Source of the DNA: Alphaproteobacteria bacterium | GTDB lineage: Bacteria; Pseudomonadota; Alphaproteobacteria; Rhodobacterales; Rhodobacteraceae | NCBI GenBank assembly: GCA_030429105.1 | Contig: JAUIDE010000008.1 | Location: 16,239 to 80,238, forward strand | DNA: 64,000 bases | Reading direction: 5' to 3' | In this document: positions 49,592 to 58,176 of the stretch, piece by piece | How positions within the stretch are numbered: the first letter of the stretch is position 1 | Layout: each line of letters begins with the position of its first letter | Notes under the pieces: generated by a model | Databases searched by the model: none | Told to the model about the DNA's origin: nothing | What the model saw: the letters and a program-made list of their open reading frames with translations, nothing else | Position numbers and translations under genes: made by a program

Positions 49592-50427
49592 TTCGCCTTC
49601 TCGTCGTAGAGGACGAAGGGCCGCTCGTCATCCGTCAGCACGGTGACAGTGCGCGCGTCGTCATCGTCATGGAGGTCCGGCCCGCCGAGATCGAAGCGCC
49701 GGAGCGCGCCGCCGAAGGCGCGCGCGAGATTGGCGTGGGTGAAGACCTCTTCCGTCGGGCCGTAGGCCAGAACCGTCCCCTTCACCAGCGCAACCCGGTC
49801 GCAGAATTCCGGCACCGAGCCGAGATTGTGGGTGGAGACAAGCATCACCCGCCCTTCCGCCCGCAGCGCCTTCAGCAGCGCGACGATGGCCGCCTCTGTA
49901 TCAACGTCCACCCCGGTGAAGGGCTCGTCGAGCAGGATCACCTGCGCGTCCTGCGCCAGCGCGCGGGCGAGGAACACCCGCTTCCGCTGCCCGCCCGAAA
50001 GCTCCCCGATCTGCCGGCGGCGGAAGGCCGCCATGCCGACCCGTTCGAGCGCGAGGTCCACCGCCGCCCGGTCCTTCGCGGAGGGGCGGCGGAGGAAGCC
50101 CATATGGCCGTAGCGCCCCATCATCGCCACGTCCTCGACGAGCACGGGGAAAGACCAGTCCACCTCCTCCGCCTGCGGCACATAGGCGACGAGGTTCTTC
50201 CGCACCGCCTCCCTGACCGGCAGGCCGAGGATGCGCACCTCGCCCGAAGCGGCTTCGAGAAAGCCCATCGCCGCCTTGAAGATGGTGGACTTGCCGGCCC
50301 CGTTCACGCCCACGAGCGCGGTGATGGAGCCCTTCGGCACGGTGAAGCTCGCATCCCGCAGCGCCACGACGCCGTTGCGATAGGCGACCGTGACATGGGA
50401 GACGTCGAGCCCCGCCGTCCCGTTCAT
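49588..50427 (-). CDS. sitB: Metal ABC transporter ATP-binding protein
   Basis: GVNGAGKSTIFKAAMGF, LSGGQRKRVFLARALAQDAQVILLDEPFTGVD. Confidence 0.87.
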   Translation of the reverse strand: MNGTAGLDVSHVTVAYRNGVVALRDASFTVPKGSITALVGVNGAGKSTIFKAAMGFLEAASGEVRILGLPVREAVRKNLVAYVPQAEEVDWSFPVLVEDVAMMGRYGHMGFLRRPSAKDRAAVDLALERVGMAAFRRRQIGELSGGQRKRVFLARALAQDAQVILLDEPFTGVDVDTEAAIVALLKALRAEGRVMLVSTHNLGSVPEFCDRVALVKGTVLAYGPTEEVFTHANLARAFGGALRRFDLGGPDLHDDDDARTVTVLTDDERPFVLYDEKAK

Positions 50428-51302
50428 TCCGAGAGCCCCTCCGCAATCGTCTGCGCGGTCACCCGCAGGAGGTCGAGATAGGTCGGCGCCGGCCCGTCCG
50501 CCTCGCTCAGGCTGTCGACATAGAGCACGCCGCCATAGGAGGCGCCCGTCTCCCGCGCGATCTGCTGCGCCGGGTCGGCGGAGACGGTGCTCTCCGAGAA
50601 GATCACCGGGATGTCGTTCGCCCGCATCGTGTCGATCACGTTCCGCACCTGGCTCGGCGTCCCCTGCTGGTCCGCGTTGATCGGCCAGATATAGAGTTCC
50701 TTCAGGCCGAAGTCGCGGGCGAGATAGCTGAACGCCCCCTCCCCCGTCACCAGCCAGCGCCGGTTCTCCGGCAGGGCGGAAAGCGCGGCGCGGATCGGCT
50801 CCGCCACCGCGTCGATCTCGGCCATATAGGCCTCGGCGTTCGCGCGATAGGTCTCCGCATTCGCCGGGTCCGCCGCGATGAAGGCGTCGCGGATATTGGC
50901 CACATAGGTCTTCGCGTCGGTCGGGCTCATCCAGGCATGCGGGTTCGCCTTGCCCTCATAGGGCCCGGTCGAGATGCTGATCGGCTCGACCCCCTCGGAG
51001 ACGACGACGGCGGGAACGTCGCTCAGGTTGCGGAAGAACCGTTCGAACCAGAGTTCGAGCCCGAGCCCGTTCCAGATGACGAGATCGGCCTCCTGCGCCT
51101 TCAGGATGTCGCGCGGCGTCGGCTGGTAATTGTGGATCTCCGATCCGGGCCTGGTGATCGACTCCACCTCCGCCGCGTCGCCGGCGACGTTCTGCGCGAT
51201 GTCCGCGATGACGGTGAAGGTGGTGACCGCCTTCAGCTTCTCGGCGGCGGCGGGGGTCGCAAGAGCGGCGAATGCGAGTGCGAATGCGGCGAGGCGCTTC
51301 AT
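50424..51302 (-). CDS. sitA: Metal ABC transporter substrate-binding protein (no His-rich loop; Mn/Fe type suggested)
   Basis: Cluster A-I SBP: GSEIHNYQPTPRD, ANPHAWMSP, VTGEGAFSYLARDFGL. Confidence 0.87.
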   Translation of the reverse strand: MKRLAAFALAFAALATPAAAEKLKAVTTFTVIADIAQNVAGDAAEVESITRPGSEIHNYQPTPRDILKAQEADLVIWNGLGLELWFERFFRNLSDVPAVVVSEGVEPISISTGPYEGKANPHAWMSPTDAKTYVANIRDAFIAADPANAETYRANAEAYMAEIDAVAEPIRAALSALPENRRWLVTGEGAFSYLARDFGLKELYIWPINADQQGTPSQVRNVIDTMRANDIPVIFSESTVSADPAQQIARETGASYGGVLYVDSLSEADGPAPTYLDLLRVTAQTIAEGLSE

Positions 51303-51328
51303 GGGGGGCTCCGTTGGAAGTTTAGAAT

Positions 51329-51347
51329 GATAATGAGAACGATTTGC
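51329..51347. promoter_or_regulatory. Fur-box-like operator between sitA and fur/mur
   Basis: GATAATGAGAACGATTTGC matches 14/19 of GATAATGATAATCATTATC by eye. Confidence 0.5.
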
Positions 51348-51418
51348 AACTTGTCAAGGCGAGCCCAGTTGCGACCCTTCGCATTTACGCGCCCCGCAGC
51401 CGCCGTTATGATGGGGCC

Positions 51419-51844
51419 ATGACCGGATCGAACGCCACCGCAGCGGAAATGGAGGAGGCGCTCCGCGCCGACGGCGTGCGCATCACGCGCCAGCGCGCCG
51501 CGCTCCTGAAGGTGCTCGCCGAGGCGGACGACCACCCGGACGCGAACGAGCTTCACCGCCGCGCGCGGGAGATCGAGGAGACGGTCTCCCTCGCCACCGT
51601 CTACCGCACCCTCTCCGCGCTCGAGTCACAAGGCGTCGTCCACCGCCTCGCCTTCGAGGGCGCCCCCGCCCGCTTCGAGACGACGGACGCCCCCCATCAC
51701 GACCACATCATCGACGTGGAGACGGGCGCGGTGATCGAGTTCAGATCTGAAAAGATCGAGGCGCTGCAGGCCCTGATCGCGGAGGAGCTTGGCTACGAGG
51801 TGGTCCGGCACCGGCTGGAATTGTATTGCCGGAAGCGGAAGTAA
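51419..51844 (+). CDS. Fur-family regulator (probable Mur)
   Basis: RITRQRAALLKVLAEADDHPDANELHRRA, SLATVYRTLSALESQGVVHRL, HHDHIID. Confidence 0.92.
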   Translation: MTGSNATAAEMEEALRADGVRITRQRAALLKVLAEADDHPDANELHRRAREIEETVSLATVYRTLSALESQGVVHRLAFEGAPARFETTDAPHHDHIIDVETGAVIEFRSEKIEALQALIAEELGYEVVRHRLELYCRKRK

Positions 51845-51937
51845 CCGGCGCCGCAACGTGCCGGCCCTCGCTACCAAACCCGTTGCACACAGATTTTGTT
51901 CCTGATATGTTCCAAGGGTGATGGGTGGGAGAGCGCG

Positions 51938-52486
51938 ATGCCTGTCGGCGCGAAACTCAACGGAACGCTTCGGCGCTTCATCGAGCGTCAGCCGCTCTTC
52001 TTCGTGGCGACGGCGGCGGAGACCGGGCGCGTGAACATGTCGCCGAAGGGCGCGGATTCGCTGCGTGTGCTGGGCGACGACCGTATCGTCTGGCTCAATC
52101 TCTCCGGCAGTGGCAACGAGACGGCGGGCCATCTTCGCCGTATAAACCGGATCACGCTGATGTTCTGCGCCTTCGACGGCGAAGCCCTGATCCTGCGCGT
52201 CTACGGGCGCGCCGCCGTCGTCCATCCCCGCGATCCGGAGTGGGAGGCGCTGTCGCGCCTTTTTCCGGCGATGGCCGGCAGCAGGCAGATCTTCGATGTG
52301 GCCGTCGAAGCGGTCCAGACCTCGTGCGGAACCGGGGTGCCAATCATGGCTCTGCAAGGCCAGAGGGCGGACAAGGAACTGATCCCCTATTACGACGATC
52401 TCGGGCCGGAGGGCGTTGCCGACTACTGGCGCAGGAAGAACCTGAAGACGATCGACGATTTTGAAACCGGGTTGTTCGAGGGGTAG
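51938..52486 (+). CDS. Pyridoxamine 5'-phosphate oxidase-fold family protein
   Basis: FFVATAAETGRVNMSPKGADSLRVLGDDRIVWLNLSGSGNETAGHL. Confidence 0.88.
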   Translation: MPVGAKLNGTLRRFIERQPLFFVATAAETGRVNMSPKGADSLRVLGDDRIVWLNLSGSGNETAGHLRRINRITLMFCAFDGEALILRVYGRAAVVHPRDPEWEALSRLFPAMAGSRQIFDVAVEAVQTSCGTGVPIMALQGQRADKELIPYYDDLGPEGVADYWRRKNLKTIDDFETGLFEG

Positions 52487-52495
52487 CCGCCCCCC

Positions 52496-53314
52496 TCAGC
52501 TCAACCAGCGCTTCCGCCGCCGATAAGACCGCACATCCCGGAAACTCTTCCGCCCCTTGTCGGACATGCCGAGATAGAACTCCTTCACGTCCGGGTTCTC
52601 CCGCAGGTCCTTCGCCGGCCCGTCCATCACCACGCGGCCCGACTCCAGAATATACCCGTAATGCGCATAGCGGAGCGCCACGTTGGTGTTCTGCTCCGCG
52701 AGCAGGAACGTCACCCCCTGCTCCTCATTGAGCCGCTTCACGATCTCGAAGATCTGCTCCACCAGCTGCGGCGCGAGGCCCATCGAGGGTTCGTCGAGGA
52801 GGATCGTCTCGGGCCGGCTCATCAGTGCGCGGCCGATGGCGCACATCTGCTGCTCGCCGCCTGACGTATAGCCCGCCTGGCTCTTCCGCCGCTCCTTGAG
52901 CCGCGGGAAATAGGTGTAGACCAGCTCCAGGTCCTCCGCCGTCTCCTTCGCGCTCTTGCGCGTATAGGCCCCGGTGAGGAGGTTCTCCTCCACCGTGAGG
53001 TGCTGGAAGCAGTGGCGCCCCTCCATCACCTGGATCACGCCCATCTTCACGAGCGTCGAGGGGTTCAGGTCCGCGATGGGCTCGCCCTTGTAGAGGATGC
53101 GCCCCTTCGTCACCTCGCCCCGCTCCGAATGGAGGAGGTTGGAGATCGCCTTCAGCGTCGTCGTCTTCCCCGCGCCGTTGCCGCCGAGGAGCGCGACGAT
53201 CCCGCCCTTCGGCACGGAGAGGCTGACACCTTTCAGAACGAGGATCACATGATTGTAGATCACCTCGATATTCGAGACGTCGAGCAGGGTGTCGGTCTTG
53301 GCGCCGTCGAGCAT
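52496..53314 (-). CDS. livF: Branched-chain amino acid-type ABC transporter ATP-binding protein (LivF-like)
   Basis: LGGNGAGKTTTLKAISNLL, QAGYTSGGEQQMCAIGRALMSRPETILLDEPSMGLAP. Confidence 0.9.
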   Translation of the reverse strand: MLDGAKTDTLLDVSNIEVIYNHVILVLKGVSLSVPKGGIVALLGGNGAGKTTTLKAISNLLHSERGEVTKGRILYKGEPIADLNPSTLVKMGVIQVMEGRHCFQHLTVEENLLTGAYTRKSAKETAEDLELVYTYFPRLKERRKSQAGYTSGGEQQMCAIGRALMSRPETILLDEPSMGLAPQLVEQIFEIVKRLNEEQGVTFLLAEQNTNVALRYAHYGYILESGRVVMDGPAKDLRENPDVKEFYLGMSDKGRKSFRDVRSYRRRKRWLS

Positions 53315-53337
53315 CGGGGAATTCCTGTGGCAGGGGT

Positions 53338-53380
53338 CGCCCCCGGCCCGCCCCCCCCTTGCGGAGAGCGGGCCGGGGGC
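53338..53380 (-). terminator. Strong hairpin between liv SBP gene and livF
   Basis: cgcccccggcccgc ... gcgggccgggggcg perfect 14-bp stem. Confidence 0.6.
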
Positions 53381-53389
53381 GCGATCAGA

Positions 53390-54679
53390 TCACTCGCAGC
53401 TGCGCGGGGTGATGTTGTTCTCGGAGGCGTAGGCCATGCTGTCCGCCTCGATCAGCGGCTGCACCACCTCCTCGTCCGGCGTGTAGAAGTCGGAGACGAT
53501 GGTCCACTTCTGCGCCGCCGCGTCCCATTGCTGGATCGCCGCAAGGCCCGGCGCGCCGTGATCGGCGCAGGAGATCTTGATCGGCGCGGTGAAGCCCGGC
53601 AGCCCGAGCTCGGCCCAGCGCTCCGCCGTGATGTCGAGATTCTCCATCCCGTCGCGCATCATCGCCGGGGTGATCTGCGCGACGCCGTGGATTTCCTGCG
53701 CCTTGCGGATCGCCTCCGTCGTCACGATGGCGGAGAAGACGCCGCGGTTATAGAGCACCTCGCCGACCTTCGTGCCGTCGCCCGCCGCGTTCCCCTTGTC
53801 GTAGACATGCGTCTTGAGGTCCGCATAGAGCGGGAAGTCGCTCCCCGGGCTGTGCCAGGTGACGGCCTTGTAGCCGTTCGCGCCGTCGCCCGCCGGCTTC
53901 ACGTCCGCCTCGGAGCCCGACCACCAGACGCCGATGAAATTCTCCATCGGGAACTTGATGTTCGCGGCCTCCTGCACGGCGACCTGGTTCATCACGCCCC
54001 AGCCCCACATGAAGACGAAGTCGGGCCGCTCGCGCCGGATCTGGAGCCACTGGGATTTCTGCTCCTGCCCCGGATGGTCCACCGCGATCAGGTTGAGCGT
54101 GTAGCCGTGCTTCTTCGCGAGGTCCTCCAGCGTCCGGATCGGCTCCTTGCCGTAGGCGCTGTTGTGATAGACCAGCGTGATCTTCTTGCCCTCGAGCGAG
54201 CCGCCGGACTGGTCCATCGCATATTTCACGATGATCGAGGCCGCGTCCCAATATGTGCCGGGATAGTTGAACACCCATTCGAAGACCTTGCCGTTTGCGG
54301 CGGAGGTCCGGCCGTAGCCGATGGAATGGACGGGGATCTGGTCCACCGTCGCCTTGGGGATCAGCTGATAGGTGATGCCGGTCGACTGCGGGATGAAGAC
54401 GAGCGCGCCTTCGCCCTTCAGCGCCTCATAGCATTCGACGCCCTTCTCGGTGTTGTAGGCCGTCTCGCATTCCCGCTCGACGATCGGCACGCCGCCCACG
54501 CCGCCGTCGCGCGCGTTCAGGAGCCGGAGATAGTCGGAGAAGCCGTCCGCATAGGGGATGCCGCTCGGCGCATAGGGGCCGGTGCGGTAGTTCAGCGTGG
54601 GGATGACGAGGTCGGCGAGGGCCGGCGCGGCCGCCAGCATCGTCGCCGCCGCCATCGCGGTGAAAGCGCCCGTTTTCAT
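53390..54679 (-). CDS. ABC transporter substrate-binding protein (LivJ-like)
   Basis: Signal peptide MKTGAFTAMAAATMLAAAPALA; LNYRTGPYAPSGIPYADGFSDYLRLLNARDGGVGG. Confidence 0.9.
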   Translation of the reverse strand: MKTGAFTAMAAATMLAAAPALADLVIPTLNYRTGPYAPSGIPYADGFSDYLRLLNARDGGVGGVPIVERECETAYNTEKGVECYEALKGEGALVFIPQSTGITYQLIPKATVDQIPVHSIGYGRTSAANGKVFEWVFNYPGTYWDAASIIVKYAMDQSGGSLEGKKITLVYHNSAYGKEPIRTLEDLAKKHGYTLNLIAVDHPGQEQKSQWLQIRRERPDFVFMWGWGVMNQVAVQEAANIKFPMENFIGVWWSGSEADVKPAGDGANGYKAVTWHSPGSDFPLYADLKTHVYDKGNAAGDGTKVGEVLYNRGVFSAIVTTEAIRKAQEIHGVAQITPAMMRDGMENLDITAERWAELGLPGFTAPIKISCADHGAPGLAAIQQWDAAAQKWTIVSDFYTPDEEVVQPLIEADSMAYASENNITPRSCE

Positions 54680-54755
54680 CTTGGTCAGTCCTCCCTGAGG
54701 GTTCACTTTGCATAGTCCGGCCCCGGCTGCCCCGGGGTCTCGCGGTCCGGCCATC

Positions 54756-55832
54756 CTAGTGCGGGAAGGGCCAGAGCCGAAGTTTTTCTTTGGCGAGCCG
54801 CCAGAGCTGCGCCAGCCCGTGCGGCTCCACGATCAGAAAGCCGACGATCAGCAGCCCGACGATCAGGAGCTGGAGATGCTGCGCGAGGTCCGAGGGCCAT
54901 CCGAGCGACCCCACCAGCGTGTTCTTCAGCAGCACCGGCAGCAGCACCATGAAGGCCGCGCCGACGAAAGAGCCGAAGATGGAGCCGAGCCCGCCGATGA
55001 TGATCATGAAGAGGACGAGGAAGGACTTGTCGATGTTGAACGCCTCCCCCACCTCCGCCGCGCCGAGATAGACGGAGAAGAAGAGCGCGCCCGCAAGCCC
55101 GACATAGAAGGAGGAGACGGCGAAGGCCGTCAGCTTCGCCTTCAGCGGATTGACGCCGATGATCTCCGCCGCGATGTCCATGTCGCGGATCGCCATCCAT
55201 TCCCGCCCGTTCCGCCCGCGCGTCAGGTTCCGCGCCACCCAGGCGAAGACAAAGACGAAGACGAGGCAGAAGAGATAGGTCGCCCAGGCCGGGCTCTCCG
55301 GCCCCGTCACCGCGACGCCGAAGATCGTCCGCTCCGGCGCCGTGATCTGCCCCGTGGCGGAATAGTTGTAGAACCACGGCACCTTGTTGAAGAGCCAGAC
55401 GAGGAAGAACTGCGCCGCAAGCGTCGCCACCGCGAGATAGAAGCCCTTGATCCGGAGCGAGGGCAGGCCGAAGAGCAGCCCCACGCAGGCCGTGATCCCG
55501 CCCGAAAGCAGGATGATGAAGAAGATGTTAAGGTCGGGGAAAGCCGTCATCAGCTTGTAGCAGGCGAAGGCCCCGCAGGCCATGAACCCGCCCGTGCCGA
55601 GGGAGACCTGCCCGCAATAGCCGGTGAGGATGTTCAGCCCGATCGCCGCCAGCGCATAGATCAGAAACGGCAGCAGGATCGCCTTTTCCCAGTAGTCGTT
55701 GATGATGAACGGCACGACGAGGAAGGCGAAGCCGATCACGAGGAAATAGCGCCAGCGGTCGAAGGCGATGGGAAAGGTCGCGGCGTCCGCCGGGTAGGAC
55801 GTCTTGAAGTCTCCGGCCTCGCGGTAGAACAT
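54756..55832 (-). CDS. livM: Branched-chain amino acid-type ABC permease (LivM-like)
   Basis: ALAAIGLNILTGYCGQVSLGTGGFMACGAF. Confidence 0.92.
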   Translation of the reverse strand: MFYREAGDFKTSYPADAATFPIAFDRWRYFLVIGFAFLVVPFIINDYWEKAILLPFLIYALAAIGLNILTGYCGQVSLGTGGFMACGAFACYKLMTAFPDLNIFFIILLSGGITACVGLLFGLPSLRIKGFYLAVATLAAQFFLVWLFNKVPWFYNYSATGQITAPERTIFGVAVTGPESPAWATYLFCLVFVFVFAWVARNLTRGRNGREWMAIRDMDIAAEIIGVNPLKAKLTAFAVSSFYVGLAGALFFSVYLGAAEVGEAFNIDKSFLVLFMIIIGGLGSIFGSFVGAAFMVLLPVLLKNTLVGSLGWPSDLAQHLQLLIVGLLIVGFLIVEPHGLAQLWRLAKEKLRLWPFPH

Positions 55833-55833
55833 C

Positions 55834-56838
55834 TCACACCCTCTCGATGATCTTGTCGCCGAAGAGCCCCTGCGGGCGGAAGACGAGGAAGAGGAGCGCC
55901 AGCATGTAGGCGAACCAGTTCTCCGTCGCGCCGCCGATCATCGGGCCGATGGCGAACTCGAAGAGCTTCTCCCCCACCCCGATGATGAGCCCGCCGACGA
56001 TGGCGCCGGGGATCGAGGTGAAACCGCCAAGCATCAGGACGGGGAGCGCCTTCAGCGCGATGAGCGAGAGCGAAAACTGCACGCCCAGCTTCGCGCCCCA
56101 CATGATCCCCGCCACCAGCGCCACGAACCCCGCAATGGCCCAGACGATCACCCAGATCGCGCGGAGCGAGATGCCGACGGAGAGCGCCGCCTGATGATCG
56201 TCCGCAACCGCGCGGAGCGCACGGCCCGTCTTGGTGTATTGCGAGAAGAGCGTGAGGGCGACGACGAGCGCCACCGCGATCATCGTCGCCCAGACGTCCA
56301 GCACGTCGATATACATCCCGTAATAGTCGGAGCCCTCGGAGGCCCAGCCCGCCGTCTGCTCCTCCAGCCAGAAGGAGCCGCCCTGCGGCAGGCCGACATC
56401 GAGCTTCTTGATGTCGGCGCCCCACATCAGGTCCCCGAACCCCTCCATGAAGAAGGCGAGGCCGATGGTGGCCATGAAGAGGATGATCGGCTCCTGGTTC
56501 ACCAGATGCTTGAGGATGTAGCGCTCCACGAGGAAGGCGAAGAGGATCATCACCGCCATCGAGCCGAGAATGGCGAGGATCGAGGGCAGCTCCCAGCCGA
56601 AATGATGCAGCTGCGTCCCGAAGATCGCGTTGATGAGATGCGCGAAAGGCACCTGCCCCGTCTGCAACCCCACCAGAGTCAGCGCCGCGAAGAGCGCCAT
56701 CACGCCCTGCGCATAGTTGAAGATGCCCGAGGCCTTGAAGATCAGCACGAAGCCGAGCGCGACGAGCGAATACATTACCCCCGCCATCAGCCCGTTCAGG
56801 ATCACTTCCAGCGTGTTGAGAACGACGGGATCCATCAC
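55834..56838 (-). CDS. livH: Branched-chain amino acid-type ABC permease (LivH-like)
   Basis: LNGLMAGVMYSLVALGFVLIFKASGIFNYAQG. Confidence 0.92.
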   Translation of the reverse strand: MMDPVVLNTLEVILNGLMAGVMYSLVALGFVLIFKASGIFNYAQGVMALFAALTLVGLQTGQVPFAHLINAIFGTQLHHFGWELPSILAILGSMAVMILFAFLVERYILKHLVNQEPIILFMATIGLAFFMEGFGDLMWGADIKKLDVGLPQGGSFWLEEQTAGWASEGSDYYGMYIDVLDVWATMIAVALVVALTLFSQYTKTGRALRAVADDHQAALSVGISLRAIWVIVWAIAGFVALVAGIMWGAKLGVQFSLSLIALKALPVLMLGGFTSIPGAIVGGLIIGVGEKLFEFAIGPMIGGATENWFAYMLALLFLVFRPQGLFGDKIIERV

Positions 56839-57365
56839 TCGGCCTCGCTCATGGAGACGACCCCGGCGGAAACCCCGTGCTGGGCGTCATGGTAGGAGGA
56901 ATAGACGAGGCTGCGGCCCTGCCCGCTCGGGTCCTCGAGGAAGGCGCGGGCGTTGATCACCGCCTCGTCCGCCGCCTGCCCGACATAGTCGGGATAGGTC
57001 TCCTTCATCAGCCGCGCGAACCGCGCCGCCGTGAATTCGCGCGTGACGACGGCGCAGCGCTCGCTCTTCGCCGTCTCCTCGACGACGAGGATGAGCGCGC
57101 CCGAAGCGTCCCCCGGCGCGGCCCAATAGGCGAGCCTGCGCCCTTCGAGGTCGGCGTAGCCCGGCACGGTCGGGAAGCGCGCCGCGATTTCCGGCGCGGC
57201 GGGGGCCAGCCCCTCCGTCACCGGATGCAGCCCCGCCTGGATCGGCCGCGCGCAGCGTTCCTGGAACCAGCGGACGAACTCCGCCGCCACATCGTCGGCG
57301 GCGAGGGCGGGAGCCGCGACGAGGCCGAGCGCGCCCGCCAGCGCCGCGGAAAGACCCCTATTCAT
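56835..57365 (-). CDS. Hypothetical exported protein in liv operon
   Basis: 176 aa, signal peptide MNRGLSAALAGALGLVAAPALA; ATGA overlaps both neighbours. Confidence 0.75.
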   Translation of the reverse strand: MNRGLSAALAGALGLVAAPALAADDVAAEFVRWFQERCARPIQAGLHPVTEGLAPAAPEIAARFPTVPGYADLEGRRLAYWAAPGDASGALILVVEETAKSERCAVVTREFTAARFARLMKETYPDYVGQAADEAVINARAFLEDPSGQGRSLVYSSYHDAQHGVSAGVVSMSEAE

Positions 57366-58176
57366 GCGGCACCCCCAGATAGGCGTCGATCACCGCCTGG
57401 TCGTTCCGCACCTCGTCCGGCGGCCCGTCCCCGATCTTGCGGCCATAGTCGAGCACCACCACGCGGTCGGAAATGTCCATCACCACGCCCATGTCGTGCT
57501 CGATGAGCGCGATGGTCGTCCCGAACTCGTCGTTCACGTCGAGGATGAAGCGGCTCATGTCCTCCTTCTCCTCCACGTTCATGCCCGCCATCGGCTCGTC
57601 GAGGAGGAGGAGCGAAGGCTCCGCCGCCAGCGCCCGCCCCAGCTCCACCCGCTTCTGGAGCCCGTAGGGCAGCCGCCCCACCGGCGTCTTGCGGATCGCC
57701 TGGATCTCGAGGAAGTCGATGATCCGCTCGACCGCCTCCCGATGCTCCGTCTCCTCCCGCTCCGCCGCGCCGAACCAGTAGGCCTGGCTGAACATCGAGG
57801 CCTTCATCTTCGTCAGCCTGCCGGACATGATGTTGTCCAGCGTCGACATGCCCTTGAAGAGCGCGATGTTCTGGAAGGTCCGGGCGATGCCCTGATGCGC
57901 GATCTGGTGCGGCTTCATCGGCCCGCGCTTCTGGCCGCGGAACCAGACCTCGCCCTCCTGCGGATGATAGAAGCCGTTGATGACGTTGAGCATGGAGGAT
58001 TTGCCGGCGCCGTTCGGCCCGATGATCGCCCGCACCTCGCCTTCCCGGATGTCGAAGGAAATGTCGGAAAGCGCGGTGACGCCGCCGAAGCGGAGCGTGA
58101 TGTTCTTCACCTCCATCACCGGCCCGCCGATCCGCCGCCCGTCCGGCGTCACGAAGCCCTGCCCCATGTCCTTCAC
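57358..58176 (-). CDS. livG: Branched-chain amino acid-type ABC transporter ATP-binding protein (LivG-like)
   Basis: GPNGAGKSSMLNVINGFYHPQEGEV, RTFQNIALFKGMSTLDNIM. Confidence 0.9.
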   Translation of the reverse strand: MKDMGQGFVTPDGRRIGGPVMEVKNITLRFGGVTALSDISFDIREGEVRAIIGPNGAGKSSMLNVINGFYHPQEGEVWFRGQKRGPMKPHQIAHQGIARTFQNIALFKGMSTLDNIMSGRLTKMKASMFSQAYWFGAAEREETEHREAVERIIDFLEIQAIRKTPVGRLPYGLQKRVELGRALAAEPSLLLLDEPMAGMNVEEKEDMSRFILDVNDEFGTTIALIEHDMGVVMDISDRVVVLDYGRKIGDGPPDEVRNDQAVIDAYLGVPHE

